Position numbers and translations under genes: made by a program
Shown here: piece after piece, positions 52,889 to 61,130 of the stretch
Position numbering within the stretch: position 1 is the stretch's first letter
Layout of the letters: each line of letters opens with the position of its first letter
The notes under the pieces: generated by a model
The model's database searches: none
What the model was told of the DNA's origin: nothing
The model's input: only the letters and a program-made list of their open reading frames with translations
Source: JADCCX01 sp051649305
GTDB taxonomy: Bacteria > Pseudomonadota > Alphaproteobacteria > Rhizobiales > Beijerinckiaceae
Assembly: GCA_051649305.1 (NCBI GenBank)
Contig: JBOFGV010000090.1
Span: 1 to 64,000 of the forward strand
Direction of reading: 5' to 3'
Length of the DNA stretch: 64,000 nt

Positions 52889-54928
52889 ATGACAAACAGA
52901 ATCAACCCGTTGCTGAAGCGATTCAACACGCCATTTAAAGCCCCTGATTTTGCTGCCATTCTGGTGACAGACTACGCACCGGCCTTTGCTTCGGCGATGG
53001 AAAGCCATCTGGCCGAAATCGATGCCATCGCCGGCAACAAGGCTGCCCCCACATTCACCAACACCATCGATGCGCTGGAGCTTTCGGGCGAGGAACTCGA
53101 CCGTGTTTCGAGCGTTTTCTGGAATATTGCAGGCACAGATTCAAACGATGACATCCGCGCTCTGGAGCGAGACATCTCTCCCAAAATGGCAGCGCACAGC
53201 AATGCCGTCAGCACCAATGCGAAACTCTTCCAGCGTATCGAAACGATCTACCAGAACCGCGACGCCCTTGCCCTTGATGCCGAGCAAAAGCAGGTGCTGG
53301 AAAAGACCCGCACGCAGTTCATCAAGGGCGGCGCAAAACTGGATGGCGCAGCGAAGAAGCGCGCCGGAGCAATCAAGCAGCGATTGGCATCTCTTGGCAC
53401 CAGTTTCAGCCAGAACGTGCTGAAAGACGAGACAGACTGGACCATGGTGCTCAGCAAGGATGATCTTGCAGGTCTGCCGGATTTTCTGGTGAGTGCTGCC
53501 AAAGCCGATGCCGAAGGCCGCAAAGTCGATGGCTATGTCATCACGCTTTTGCGCTCTTCCGTTGAACCGTTTCTGGTGTTCTCCGAACGGCGTGATCTGC
53601 GCGAAAAAGCCTTCCGGGCTTGGACTGCCCGCGGAGATGCGGGCACCACCGACAACAAGCCTGCTGTGAAAGAGACACTGCAACTCAGGGCGGAATATGC
53701 CCGCCTTCTGGGCTATCCCGACTATGCCTCCATGAAACTTTCAGACAGCATGGCGAAATCTGCGGCCAATGCGCAGGCACTGCTCGACAAGGTTTGGCCT
53801 GCCGGCAAAGTGCGGGCAGCTGAGGAGCGCAACGAACTGCTTGCTTTGGCCAAAGCAGACGGCCTTGCAGAGATCAAGCCGTGGGACTGGCGGCATTATG
53901 CCGAGAAACTGCGCAATCAGAAATTCGCGCTCGATGAAGCCGTGATTAAACCCTACTTCCAGTTAGAAAAGATGATCGAGGCGTCTTTTGACTGCGCCAC
54001 GCGGTTGTTTGGCCTTACCTTCAGTCTTGCACCTCACGTGCCTGTCTATCATCCTGATGTGCGCGCCTATGAGGTGAAGAACGCCAAGGGTGATCACATC
54101 GCGCTGTTCTACAGCGACTATTATGCCCGCCCTGGCAAGCACTCCGGCGCATGGATGAGCGCCTTCCGCAACCAGCAGAAGCTTGGTGGAGAGCGCCGCC
54201 CGATCATCACCAACGTGATGAACTTCGTGAAACCGGCAGCAGGCTCGCCTGCCCTTTTGTCATTCGATGATGCACGCACGCTTTTCCATGAATTTGGCCA
54301 CGCGCTGCACGGCATGCTGTCCGATGTCACCTACCCATCATTGGCAGGCACAAGCGTACCGCGTGATTTCGTGGAACTGCCTTCGCAGCTCTATGAGCAT
54401 TGGCTGGATCAGCCCGAAGTGCTGGCAAAGTATGCGGTGCATGCCGAAACCGGCGCGCCTATGCCTGCTGAGCTTCTAAAAAAGCTCATTGCCTCGCGCA
54501 CCTTTAACCAGGGCTTCATGACCGTTGAATACTGCTCGTCGGCTCTTGTTGATCTGGCCTTCCATACAGCGGCCGATCTCGACACGCTCGATATTGCGGC
54601 CTTTGAAAAGGCCACGCTTGATCGGCTGGGTATGCCTGCAGAAATCGTGATGCGGCACCGCACACCGCATTTCTCGCACATCTTTTCTGGCGAGGGCTAT
54701 TCCGCCGGATATTACAGCTATCTCTGGTCCGAGGTGCTGGATGCCGATGCTTTCGATGCGTTCAAGGAAGCGGGGGATATTTTTGATGCTGCAACAGCAC
54801 AAAAACTCGCCACGCACATCTATTCCGCCGGGCACACCAAAAATCCGGATGAAGCCTATGTCGCCTTCCGTGGGCGCCTGCCAAGCGTGGATGCCCTGTT
54901 GAAGAAGCGAGGGCTCATTGCTGCTTGA
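52889..54928 (+). CDS. M3 family metallopeptidase (Dcp/OpdA-like)
   Basis: 679 residues. The zinc motif is LFHEFGHALHGMLS, with the third ligand in the following ELPSQLYEHW region. It has no signal peptide. Long N-terminal helices and the C-terminal words MPAEIVMRHRTPHFSHIFSG and YSAGYYSYLWSEVLDADAF are those of the peptidyl-dipeptidase Dcp and oligopeptidase A group. It degrades short peptides in the cytoplasm or periplasm. It begins 12 bases after the oxidase-fold gene stop, so the two share an operon. Confidence 0.92.
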   Translation: MTNRINPLLKRFNTPFKAPDFAAILVTDYAPAFASAMESHLAEIDAIAGNKAAPTFTNTIDALELSGEELDRVSSVFWNIAGTDSNDDIRALERDISPKMAAHSNAVSTNAKLFQRIETIYQNRDALALDAEQKQVLEKTRTQFIKGGAKLDGAAKKRAGAIKQRLASLGTSFSQNVLKDETDWTMVLSKDDLAGLPDFLVSAAKADAEGRKVDGYVITLLRSSVEPFLVFSERRDLREKAFRAWTARGDAGTTDNKPAVKETLQLRAEYARLLGYPDYASMKLSDSMAKSAANAQALLDKVWPAGKVRAAEERNELLALAKADGLAEIKPWDWRHYAEKLRNQKFALDEAVIKPYFQLEKMIEASFDCATRLFGLTFSLAPHVPVYHPDVRAYEVKNAKGDHIALFYSDYYARPGKHSGAWMSAFRNQQKLGGERRPIITNVMNFVKPAAGSPALLSFDDARTLFHEFGHALHGMLSDVTYPSLAGTSVPRDFVELPSQLYEHWLDQPEVLAKYAVHAETGAPMPAELLKKLIASRTFNQGFMTVEYCSSALVDLAFHTAADLDTLDIAAFEKATLDRLGMPAEIVMRHRTPHFSHIFSGEGYSAGYYSYLWSEVLDADAFDAFKEAGDIFDAATAQKLATHIYSAGHTKNPDEAYVAFRGRLPSVDALLKKRGLIAA

Positions 54929-55062
54929 TTGATCAAAATTCAGTCATATTGATTATTTTATGTGCAAAAAACTGATCAAATTTTGGACTGGTGAGCAATC
55001 TCCGCAAGGTGCAACCTCTCAACCCCATTTTTTTGAAGCATTTTTCGTTGCGAACCCCGGCT

Positions 55063-55078
55063 TGGCACGCGGACTGCT
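55063..55078 (+). promoter_or_regulatory. Sigma-54 promoter of glnB
   Basis: TGGCACGCGGACTGCT gives the -24 GG (55064-55065) and -12 GC (55076-55077) with exactly ten bases between them, in the consensus TGGCACG-N4-nTGCT. It is 63 bases before the GlnB start. Upstream (54930-54982) are two near-identical TGATCAAA words 43 bases apart, and a GGTGCA half-site near 55009. An NtrC enhancer is expected but no complete site is clear. Confidence 0.75.
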
Positions 55079-55140
55079 TGCTTTGAGTGAAACAAAATGA
55101 CAGGAAGGCCGCGCGACCCTTGCGGAGGTGCGGTATGGCT

Positions 55141-55479
55141 ATGAAAAAGATCGAAGCGATCATCAAACCGTTCAAGCTGGATGAAGTGAAAGAAGCACTT
55201 CAGGAAGTTGGCGTTCAGGGCATCACCGTCATTGAAGCCAAAGGGTTTGGCCGCCAGAAAGGCCACACCGAGCTTTATCGCGGAGCTGAATATATTGTGG
55301 ATTTTCTGCCCAAGGTGAAGCTTGAGGTTGTCGTGACAGACAATCTGCTCGCCAAAGCCGTTGAAGCCATCAAGTCAGCGGCGCAAACAGGCCGCATTGG
55401 CGACGGAAAGATTTTCGTGACCCCTGTTGAGCAGGTCATCCGCATTCGCACCGGCGAAACCGGTGCCGACGCTGTTTGA
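55141..55479 (+). CDS. glnB: Nitrogen regulatory protein P-II
   Basis: 112 residues, the canonical length, from ATG 55141 (MKKIEAIIKPFKLDEVKEAL). The T-loop word GHTELYRGAEY contains the uridylylated Tyr51, and the ATP/2-oxoglutarate words VEVVVTDNLL-type and TGRIGDGKIFVTPVEQVIRI are present. A longer open frame starts at 55087 but is not family-like. It senses 2-oxoglutarate and glutamine and controls GlnE and NtrB. It lies just upstream of glnA behind a sigma-54 promoter. Confidence 0.96.
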   Translation: MKKIEAIIKPFKLDEVKEALQEVGVQGITVIEAKGFGRQKGHTELYRGAEYIVDFLPKVKLEVVVTDNLLAKAVEAIKSAAQTGRIGDGKIFVTPVEQVIRIRTGETGADAV

Positions 55480-55548
55480 GGATTGCAATTCCTTGAACAG
55501 TACCCCTAAAACCAGAACCTAATCGTCCCAGACCAGAGAGGATCCTCC

Positions 55549-56958
55549 ATGACGACGGCAAAAGAAGTCCTGAAAAGACTGAAGGACAATGACGTCAAGT
55601 ACGTCGACTTCCGCTTCACCGACCCACGCGGCAAGCTGCAGCACGTCACATTCGACGTGACCTTCGTTGATGAAGAGTGCCTTGATGAAGGCCTGATGTT
55701 CGACGGTTCGTCGATTGCTGGCTGGAAGGCCATCAACGAGTCGGACATGCTGCTGAAGCCTGATCTTGAAACCTGCACTATGGACCCGTTCTTCGCGGCT
55801 CCAACCATGAACATCCTCTGCGACGTTCTGGACCCGATCTCTGGCCAGAACTATGAGCGTGACCCACGTTCGATTGCCAAGCGCGCTGAAGCCTACATGA
55901 AGTCAGCTGGCGTCGGTGACACCGCCTACTTCGGCCCAGAAGCTGAGTTCTTCGTGTTCGACGATGTCAAGTTCTCGGCTGACACCTACAACACCGGCTA
56001 CAAGGTGGACGCTGTCGAACTGCCAACCAACGGCCAGACAGACTACGAAGGCGGCAACATGGGTCACCGCGTTCCTATCAAGGGCGGTTACTTCCCAGTG
56101 CCACCAAATGATGCCAGCCAGGACATGCGCGGCGAAATGCTTGCTGCCATGGCGTCCATGGGCGTCACCGTTGAAAAGCATCACCACGAAGTGGCTTCTG
56201 CCCAGCACGAGCTTGGCATGAAGTTCAACACGCTTGTCGTGATGGCTGACCAGATGCAGTACTACAAGTATTGCATCCACAACGTTGCCCAGTCCTACGG
56301 CAAGTCGGCTACATTCATGCCGAAGCCTGTTTACGGCGACAACGGCTCGGGCATGCACGTTCACCAGTCGATCTGGAAAGCTGGCAAGCCAATGTTCGCT
56401 GGCGACAAGTACGCTGGTCTCTCGGACATGTGCCTTTACTACATCGGCGGCGTGATCAAGCATGCCAAGGCCATCAACGCCTTCACCAACCCATCGACCA
56501 ACTCATACAAGCGTCTGGTTCCTGGCTTTGAAGCCCCAGTGCTGCTGGCATACTCGGCCCGCAACCGCTCGGCTTCCTGCCGTATTCCATGGACCAACTC
56601 GCCGAAGGCCAAGCGCGTTGAAGTGCGCTTCCCTGACCCGATGGCGAACCCCTACCTCGCCTTCTCGGCCCTTCTCATGGCCGGTCTTGATGGTATCGCC
56701 AACAAGATCCACCCAGGCGAAGCCATGGACAAGGATCTCTACGATTTGCCACCACGCGAGTTGAAGAAGATCCCGACCGTTTGCGGCAGCTTGCGCGAAG
56801 CGCTTTCCAGCCTCGACAAGGACCGCGGCTTCTTGACTGCCGGTGGCGTGTTCACGAACGACATGATCGATGCCTACATCGAATTGAAGATGCAGGACGT
56901 CATCCGCTTCGAGCACACACCACACCCGGTCGAGTATGTCATGTACTACTCGTACTGA
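55549..56958 (+). CDS. glnA: Glutamine synthetase type I
   Basis: 469 residues, the usual length. The start has VKYVDFRFTDPRGKLQHVTF. The metal-binding words MFDGSSIAGW, EAEFFVFDD and KPVYGDNGSGMHVHQSIWK are intact. The adenylylated tyrosine is in DKDLYDLPPRELKKIPTV. It makes glutamine from glutamate and ammonia. It lies 69 bases after glnB and is expected to be partly cotranscribed with it. Codon use is biased, as in highly expressed genes. A strong terminator follows. Confidence 0.98.
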   Translation: MTTAKEVLKRLKDNDVKYVDFRFTDPRGKLQHVTFDVTFVDEECLDEGLMFDGSSIAGWKAINESDMLLKPDLETCTMDPFFAAPTMNILCDVLDPISGQNYERDPRSIAKRAEAYMKSAGVGDTAYFGPEAEFFVFDDVKFSADTYNTGYKVDAVELPTNGQTDYEGGNMGHRVPIKGGYFPVPPNDASQDMRGEMLAAMASMGVTVEKHHHEVASAQHELGMKFNTLVVMADQMQYYKYCIHNVAQSYGKSATFMPKPVYGDNGSGMHVHQSIWKAGKPMFAGDKYAGLSDMCLYYIGGVIKHAKAINAFTNPSTNSYKRLVPGFEAPVLLAYSARNRSASCRIPWTNSPKAKRVEVRFPDPMANPYLAFSALLMAGLDGIANKIHPGEAMDKDLYDLPPRELKKIPTVCGSLREALSSLDKDRGFLTAGGVFTNDMIDAYIELKMQDVIRFEHTPHPVEYVMYYSY

Positions 56959-56980
56959 TTTGGTTTCATTCGAGAAATGA

Positions 56981-57013
56981 AAAGAGCCCCGGAGCAATCC
57001 GGGGCTTTTTTAT
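56981..57013 (+). terminator. Rho-independent terminator of glnA
   Basis: GCCCCGG-agcaat-CCGGGGC followed by TTTTTT, a perfect 7-bp GC-rich stem, 22 bases after the glnA stop. It directly precedes a family A repeat. Confidence 0.92.
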
Positions 57014-57015
57014 TC

Positions 57016-57180
57016 CTTCTCCCCTTGCGGGAGAAGGTGGCACGCGAAGCGCGACGGATGAGGGGTCGTCGTGCCCTATCCGGTTTTTTCTTTGACCACC
57101 TCAAAAGCTATTTGGTTAGCTCTGCGCGACCCCTCACCCGTCAGGCTCCGCCTGCCACCCTCTCCCGCAAGGGGAGAGGG
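57016..57180. repeat. Family A repeat, paired arms with core
   Basis: Left arm 57016-57067 has outer stem CTTCTCCCCTTGCGGGAGAAG, inner stem CGCGaagCGCG, end GGATGAGGGG. Core of about 61 bases (57068-57128). Right arm 57129-57180 begins CCCCTCACCCG, has inner stem CAGGC-tcc-GCCTG, and ends CCCTCTCCCGCAAGGGGAG. It stands between the glnA terminator and a DUF559 gene. The reading frame of the DUF559 gene is open through it. Confidence 0.9.
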
Positions 57181-57222
57181 AGAGCGCTTGTGCTTGAAGA
57201 CTCAGTGAGTGATGATCATCTC

Positions 57223-57597
57223 ATGAGCACCATTCCCCCTCGTCCTGTCATGCGCCGCCTTGCGCGCAAGCAGCGGGCGGGGCCATCCAACGCCGAAGCG
57301 ATGCTGTGGACCATTCTTCGCGACCGGAGGATCACCGCCAAATTCCGACGCCAGATGCCGGTTGGTCCCTACATTGCAGATTTTGCCTGTCTTGAGAGAC
57401 GATTGATCGTGGAAGCGGACGGCCCGCATCATGACGCCGCTGATCAGAAACAACGCGATGCTGTCCGGGAGCAGTGGCTGACTGCACAGTGCTTTCGTGT
57501 GCTGCGGCTGACATCAGACGAGGTGATCGGCGATCCGGAATTGGCGACACAGAAGATCATCGCAGCTCTGAACCTGCCCGTACCAAAGCGAAGCTAG
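57223..57597 (+). CDS. DUF559 endonuclease-like protein, second copy
   Basis: 124 residues from ATG 57223. Family words are SNAEAMLWTILRDRRITAKF, RRQMPVGPYIADFACLERR, LIVEADGPHHD and FRVLRLTSDEV. The putative catalytic residues are the Asp of IADF and the E-x-D of VEADG, as in the copy at 18408. The frame is open back to 56977 through a repeat, and an extended start is not likely. Repeats flank the gene on both sides within 50 bases. The function is not established. Confidence 0.85.
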   Translation: MSTIPPRPVMRRLARKQRAGPSNAEAMLWTILRDRRITAKFRRQMPVGPYIADFACLERRLIVEADGPHHDAADQKQRDAVREQWLTAQCFRVLRLTSDEVIGDPELATQKIIAALNLPVPKRS

Positions 57598-57603
57598 CGC
57601 CCT

Positions 57604-57771
57604 CCTTCTCCCCTTGCGGGAGAAGGTGCCCGCCGGATGGCGGGCGGATGAGGGGTCGCGGTGAACTCTCCGGCAAGCGAATCAACATGCTGAAAGACCA
57701 GCCGGCTAGCTCCGCACGACCCCTCACCCGGTTGCCATCCGGCAACCACCCTCTCCCGCAAGGGGAGAGGG
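57604..57771. repeat. Family A repeat, paired arms with core
   Basis: Left arm 57604-57654 has inner stem CCCGCC-ggat-GGCGGG. The core is about 65 bases and begins GTGAACTCTCCG and ends GGCTAGCTCCGC. Right arm 57720-57771 has inner stem GGTTGCC-atcc-GGCAACC. The core is clearly related to those at 57068 and 59489. It lies between the DUF559 gene and the convergent LysE gene. Confidence 0.9.
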
Positions 57772-57784
57772 AAAAGCGCGGGGC

Positions 57785-58396
57785 CTACTTCTCCGTCACA
57801 GCCAGTTTTGCCCCCAATAGTGCAAACGCCCCGGCGAATGAGCGACGCATCCAGAGCAGCACATTCGGGCGTGACAGCACTTGATCGCGCACTGAAGCTG
57901 CCAGCAGGCCATAGAGCGCAAACACTGCAAAGGTCATCAGCATGAAGACACTGCTCAGTTCCAGCATGCGCAGCATGGGGCTCGCTTCATCAACCCGCAC
58001 GAACTGCGGCAGGAAAGCGAAGAAGAAGATCGTCAGTTTGGGATTGAGAATGTTTATCAGCACCGCATGAACAATCACCTGCCATGACGAGCGCGGCTTG
58101 GCATCGGGCTCGACACTCATCGCGCCACGCTCCTGCAAGGAACTCCAGGCCATATAGAGCAGATAGGCGACGCCAAGATATTTCAGCACGGCAAAGGCCA
58201 GAGCGCTGGTGTGAAGGATGGCCGCGAGACCCGTGATCGCGGCCAGCATATGCGGTACAATACCGAGGGTGCAACCAAAGGCGGCCACCACGCTGGGCTT
58301 GCCGCCACGCGCCAGACCCGTTGCGATGGTGAACACGGCGCCGGTTCCGGGAGAGGCGACAACGACGAGAGACGTGATCAGAAATTCAATCCACAT
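57785..58396 (-). CDS. LysE family exporter
   Basis: 203 residues. Six membrane segments with the N-terminal words LITSLVVVASPGTGAVFTIA and GLARGGKPSVVAAFGCTLG, followed by FAVLKYLGVAYLLYMAWSSL and NPKLTIFFFAFLPQFV, match LysE/RhtB exporters of amino acids and related compounds. The substrate cannot be told. It has no nearby regulator and is convergent with the DUF559 gene across a repeat. Confidence 0.9.
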   Translation of the reverse strand: MWIEFLITSLVVVASPGTGAVFTIATGLARGGKPSVVAAFGCTLGIVPHMLAAITGLAAILHTSALAFAVLKYLGVAYLLYMAWSSLQERGAMSVEPDAKPRSSWQVIVHAVLINILNPKLTIFFFAFLPQFVRVDEASPMLRMLELSSVFMLMTFAVFALYGLLAASVRDQVLSRPNVLLWMRRSFAGAFALLGAKLAVTEK

Positions 58397-58422
58397 GCTG
58401 CTTACTTTCCCGACAGTTACAC

Positions 58423-58518
58423 GTCATTGCGAACGCAGTGAAGCAATCCAGCCAAAACTTTCAATCCTCGGGATGCTCATAGCTTCGCACGGATTGCTTC
58501 GCTGCGCTCGCAATGAAG
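58423..58518. repeat. Family C inverted repeat
   Basis: GTCATTGCGAACGCAGTGAA with GCAATCC on the left pairs with GGATTGCTTCGCTGCG and CTCGCAATGA on the right. This is a further palindromic family, distinct from A and B. It lies between the LysE gene and the unknown secreted protein. The rest of 58397-58563 holds nothing I can name. Confidence 0.75.
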
Positions 58519-58563
58519 ACTCTGACTGAACCTATCAGCCGTGCACAACAATGCAACGCAACA

Positions 58564-59331
58564 TCAACGCTTGGCCAATCTGCCCTCCGCTGTTTTCAGC
58601 AGATTATGCACTTCTTCCAGCGTTGTGTCAGGGTGGTTGTTCCAGTCCATCAAACGGTGAAGCTTGAAGCGCCCTACCCCGACCTCGTTCAGCACTTCCC
58701 GAACCGCCTGCATGGCGGGCTGGCGATAGTGCACGCCGCCTGAAACCTCGGTTGTAGCCTGCATCATGGCACAAAACAGGCTGAGCTTTGTTTGTCCGGC
58801 CGGACACTGGCGGTTGTCTTCCTTGTTCCAGATGTCTTTGGAAGGCAGCAGCGCAAGCGCACGCCGGATGATCCTGATATCATCCTCGGTTGGCGACAAC
58901 TGACGCTTGGCGATGATTGTCAGCTTCAGATCATCTGCTTCCGTCTTTGCTTCTGTGATTGCGAACCAGCCGAACGGTGTTTTGGCGACACCTGCCTTGC
59001 CATCCTTCGGCTTGATGACACCGAAGCGTGTGGGATCTTCCGGCTCCTTGCCCTGCATAGTGCCCAGCCAGTCGTCAAACCTGTCCTGCTGGCGAAGCGT
59101 TACGTTTACTGAGCGGTTGGGCGCGCTGCAGCTGAAGTCTTTGCGTGGCCCATCAATGTTGATGGCCAAAGCGTTCACAGCACAGGGAATGGCACAGGTT
59201 CCCGCATAGTCAGCCCCGCTTTTCTTCAGCGAGCAGATGATGGTGTTTGGCTCGGCTGTTGCTGGCGAAGCAAAAAGTGCCAGGCTAAGAATGCCCATAA
59301 TCAACGTTTGAAAAATGCTGGAAAAGTTCAT
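58564..59331 (-). CDS. Unknown secreted protein
   Basis: 255 residues from ATG 59331. A signal peptide is clear (MNFSSIFQTLIMGILSLALF, cleavage after SPATA). The mature part has six cysteines, with CSLKKSGADYAGTCAIPCAV and RKDFSCSAP suggesting disulfides, then LRQQDRFDDWLGTMQGKE and a C-terminal helical region ending LLKTAEGRLAKR. The family is not recognised, and no neighbour explains the function. A periplasmic or outer surface role is the safest inference. Confidence 0.7.
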   Translation of the reverse strand: MNFSSIFQTLIMGILSLALFASPATAEPNTIICSLKKSGADYAGTCAIPCAVNALAINIDGPRKDFSCSAPNRSVNVTLRQQDRFDDWLGTMQGKEPEDPTRFGVIKPKDGKAGVAKTPFGWFAITEAKTEADDLKLTIIAKRQLSPTEDDIRIIRRALALLPSKDIWNKEDNRQCPAGQTKLSLFCAMMQATTEVSGGVHYRQPAMQAVREVLNEVGVGRFKLHRLMDWNNHPDTTLEEVHNLLKTAEGRLAKR

Positions 59332-59430
59332 CGGTCTTTGTCTCACTCCTGCGTCACTGCAAGAATAAACCATAAGCCAGATCCGACAAGTTGCAACACA
59401 ACCAGTTTGGAGTCGAGGTGGTGTATTCTT

Positions 59431-59600
59431 CCTTCTCCCCTTGCGGGAGAAGGTGGCCTTCGCGTGAGCGAAGGTCGGATGAGGGGTCGTCGTGAACTCT
59501 CCGACAACTTTGGCGGCATGCGGAAATGCCGCCTGGCTAGCTCCGCGTGCCCCCTCACCCGTCAGGCTTCGCCTGCCACCCTCTCCCGCAAGGGGGAGGG
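59431..59600. repeat. Family A repeat, paired arms with core
   Basis: Left arm 59431-59488 has inner stem CCTTCGC-gtga-GCGAAGG and right arm 59551-59600 has CAGGC-ttc-GCCTG. The core of about 62 bases has the same borders as the one at 57655 and contains a perfect stem GGCGGCAT-gcggaa-ATGCCGCC. The gap 59332-59655 (324 bases) holds this element and the rimO promoter region; the frame of rimO is open through it. Confidence 0.9.
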
Positions 59601-59655
59601 AAAACAGAGCAAACTGCCCTTTGCACTTCGCAGTCCCGCCCGCTATAGGGGCGGC

Positions 59656-61002
59656 ATGACATCGACCGACAACTCATCAACCGATCCACGCTCCGCCCCA
59701 AAAATCAGCTTCGTCTCGCTTGGCTGCCCCAAGGCGCTGGTCGACAGCGAGCGCATCATCACGCGCCTACGCTCGGAAGGTTATGAACTGACCAAGACGC
59801 ATGCCGGTGCTGATGTCGTCATCGTCAACACTTGCGGCTTTCTGGATTCTGCCAAGAAGGAATCGCTGGAAGCCATCGGCACCGCCATGGGCGAAAACGG
59901 CAAGGTGATTGTCACGGGCTGCATGGGGGCAGAGCCTGAAGAAATTCAGGCGAAGTACCCCAATGTTTTCGCCATCACCGGCCCGCAGGCCTATGAAAGC
60001 GTGATGGAGAAGGTGCATCTCGCTGCCCCTCCAACGCACGATCCGTTCGTTGATCTCGTGCCGCCACAGGGCATCAAGCTTACGCCGCGCCATTATGCCT
60101 ATTTGAAGATTTCAGAGGGCTGCAACAACCGCTGCTCTTTCTGCATCATCCCCAAGCTGCGCGGTGATCTGGTTTCACGTCCTCTGGGGGATGTGATGCG
60201 CGAAGCTGAAAAACTGGTGAATGCCGGCGTGAAGGAACTGCTGGTTATTTCGCAGGACACATCCGCTTACGGCATTGATGTGAAATACGCACCGAGTGTA
60301 TGGCGCGAAAAGGAATACCGCACGAAATTCCTCGATCTCTCATCAGCTCTGGGAGAACTCGGCGCATGGGTGCGCATGCATTATGTCTATCCCTATCCGC
60401 ACGTCGATGAGGTGATCCCGCTGATGGCGGAAGGCAAGATTTTGCCCTATCTTGACATCCCCTTCCAGCATGCCTCGCCAGAGGTGCTCAAAGCCATGCG
60501 CCGCCCTGCTAGCCAGGGCAAGACCATGGACCGCATCCGGCGCTGGCGGGAACTCTGCCCTGATCTCACCATCCGCTCTACCTTCATCGTCGGCTTTCCC
60601 GGCGAGACGGATGAGGATTTCGAGATGCTGCTCGATTTCCTTGATGAGGCAAAGATCGAGCGTGCAGGCTGCTTCAAGTATGAGCCCGTTCGCGGTGCAA
60701 CCGCCAATGATCTCGGCCTTGCGGTCGTGCCTGATGAAGTGATGGCTATTCGCCACAAGCGCTTCATGGAAAAGCAGCAGCAGGTTTCTGCGCGCATCCA
60801 GAAGGCCAAGGTTGGTAAGCGCCTGCAGGTGATCATCGACGACATGGGAACCACTGTCGCCAAGGGCCGCTCCAAGGCGGATGCGCCGGAAATCGACGGC
60901 AACGTCTATGTGTCTACACGGCGTCCGTTGCGGGCGGGGGATATTGTCACGGTCAAAATCGAGCGCGCAGATGCGTATGATCTGCACGGAACGGTGGGGT
61001 AG
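59656..61002 (+). CDS. rimO: Ribosomal protein S12 methylthiotransferase RimO
   Basis: 448 residues from ATG 59656. An AGGGGC ribosome site precedes it; the frame is open to 59308 only through repeat sequence. The N-terminal cluster cysteines lie in SLGCPKALVDSE, NTCGFLDSAKKES and VTGCMGAEPEEI. The radical SAM motif is ISEGCNNRCSFCIIPKLRGD, and a TRAM domain is at the C-terminus (about 380-447). It modifies Asp of S12. It stands alone, convergent with the lytic transglycosylase gene across a family A repeat. Confidence 0.95.
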   Translation: MTSTDNSSTDPRSAPKISFVSLGCPKALVDSERIITRLRSEGYELTKTHAGADVVIVNTCGFLDSAKKESLEAIGTAMGENGKVIVTGCMGAEPEEIQAKYPNVFAITGPQAYESVMEKVHLAAPPTHDPFVDLVPPQGIKLTPRHYAYLKISEGCNNRCSFCIIPKLRGDLVSRPLGDVMREAEKLVNAGVKELLVISQDTSAYGIDVKYAPSVWREKEYRTKFLDLSSALGELGAWVRMHYVYPYPHVDEVIPLMAEGKILPYLDIPFQHASPEVLKAMRRPASQGKTMDRIRRWRELCPDLTIRSTFIVGFPGETDEDFEMLLDFLDEAKIERAGCFKYEPVRGATANDLGLAVVPDEVMAIRHKRFMEKQQQVSARIQKAKVGKRLQVIIDDMGTTVAKGRSKADAPEIDGNVYVSTRRPLRAGDIVTVKIERADAYDLHGTVG

Positions 61003-61003
61003 C

Positions 61004-61122
61004 TCCCTCTCCCCGTTAGCGGGGAGAGGGCTGGGGTGAGGGGCCAGGTGATCGGCCGCTGAACCAACCCACCATGCCCCTCATCCGCCCTTCGGGCACC
61101 TTCTCCCCGCATGCGGGGAGAA
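61004..61122. repeat. Family A repeat pair without inner stem in the left arm
   Basis: Left arm 61004-61045: CTCCCTCTCCCCGTTAGCGG then GGAGAGGGCTGGGGTGAGGGG. Right arm 61074-61122: CCCCTCATCCG, inner stem GCCC-ttc-GGGC, then CTTCTCCCCGCATGCGGGGA. It lies between rimO and the convergent transglycosylase gene and may stop both transcripts. Confidence 0.85.
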
Positions 61123-61130
61123 GAACCAAG

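Noticed and set aside
54973..55015. Complete NtrC binding site
   Set aside because: Only a GGTGCA half-site is visible; the partner half does not fall at the right spacing.
55087..55140. Longer GlnB starting at 55087
   Set aside because: It would begin a few bases after the -12 element of the sigma-54 promoter, and PII proteins are 112 residues.
57016..57771. CRISPR-like array near 57 kb
   Set aside because: The repeats are palindromic elements about 170 bases long separated by a gene, without short unique spacers or cas genes.
59308..59655. N-terminal extension of RimO starting at 59308
   Set aside because: The added residues are coded by a family A repeat, and the family start with a ribosome site is at 59656.
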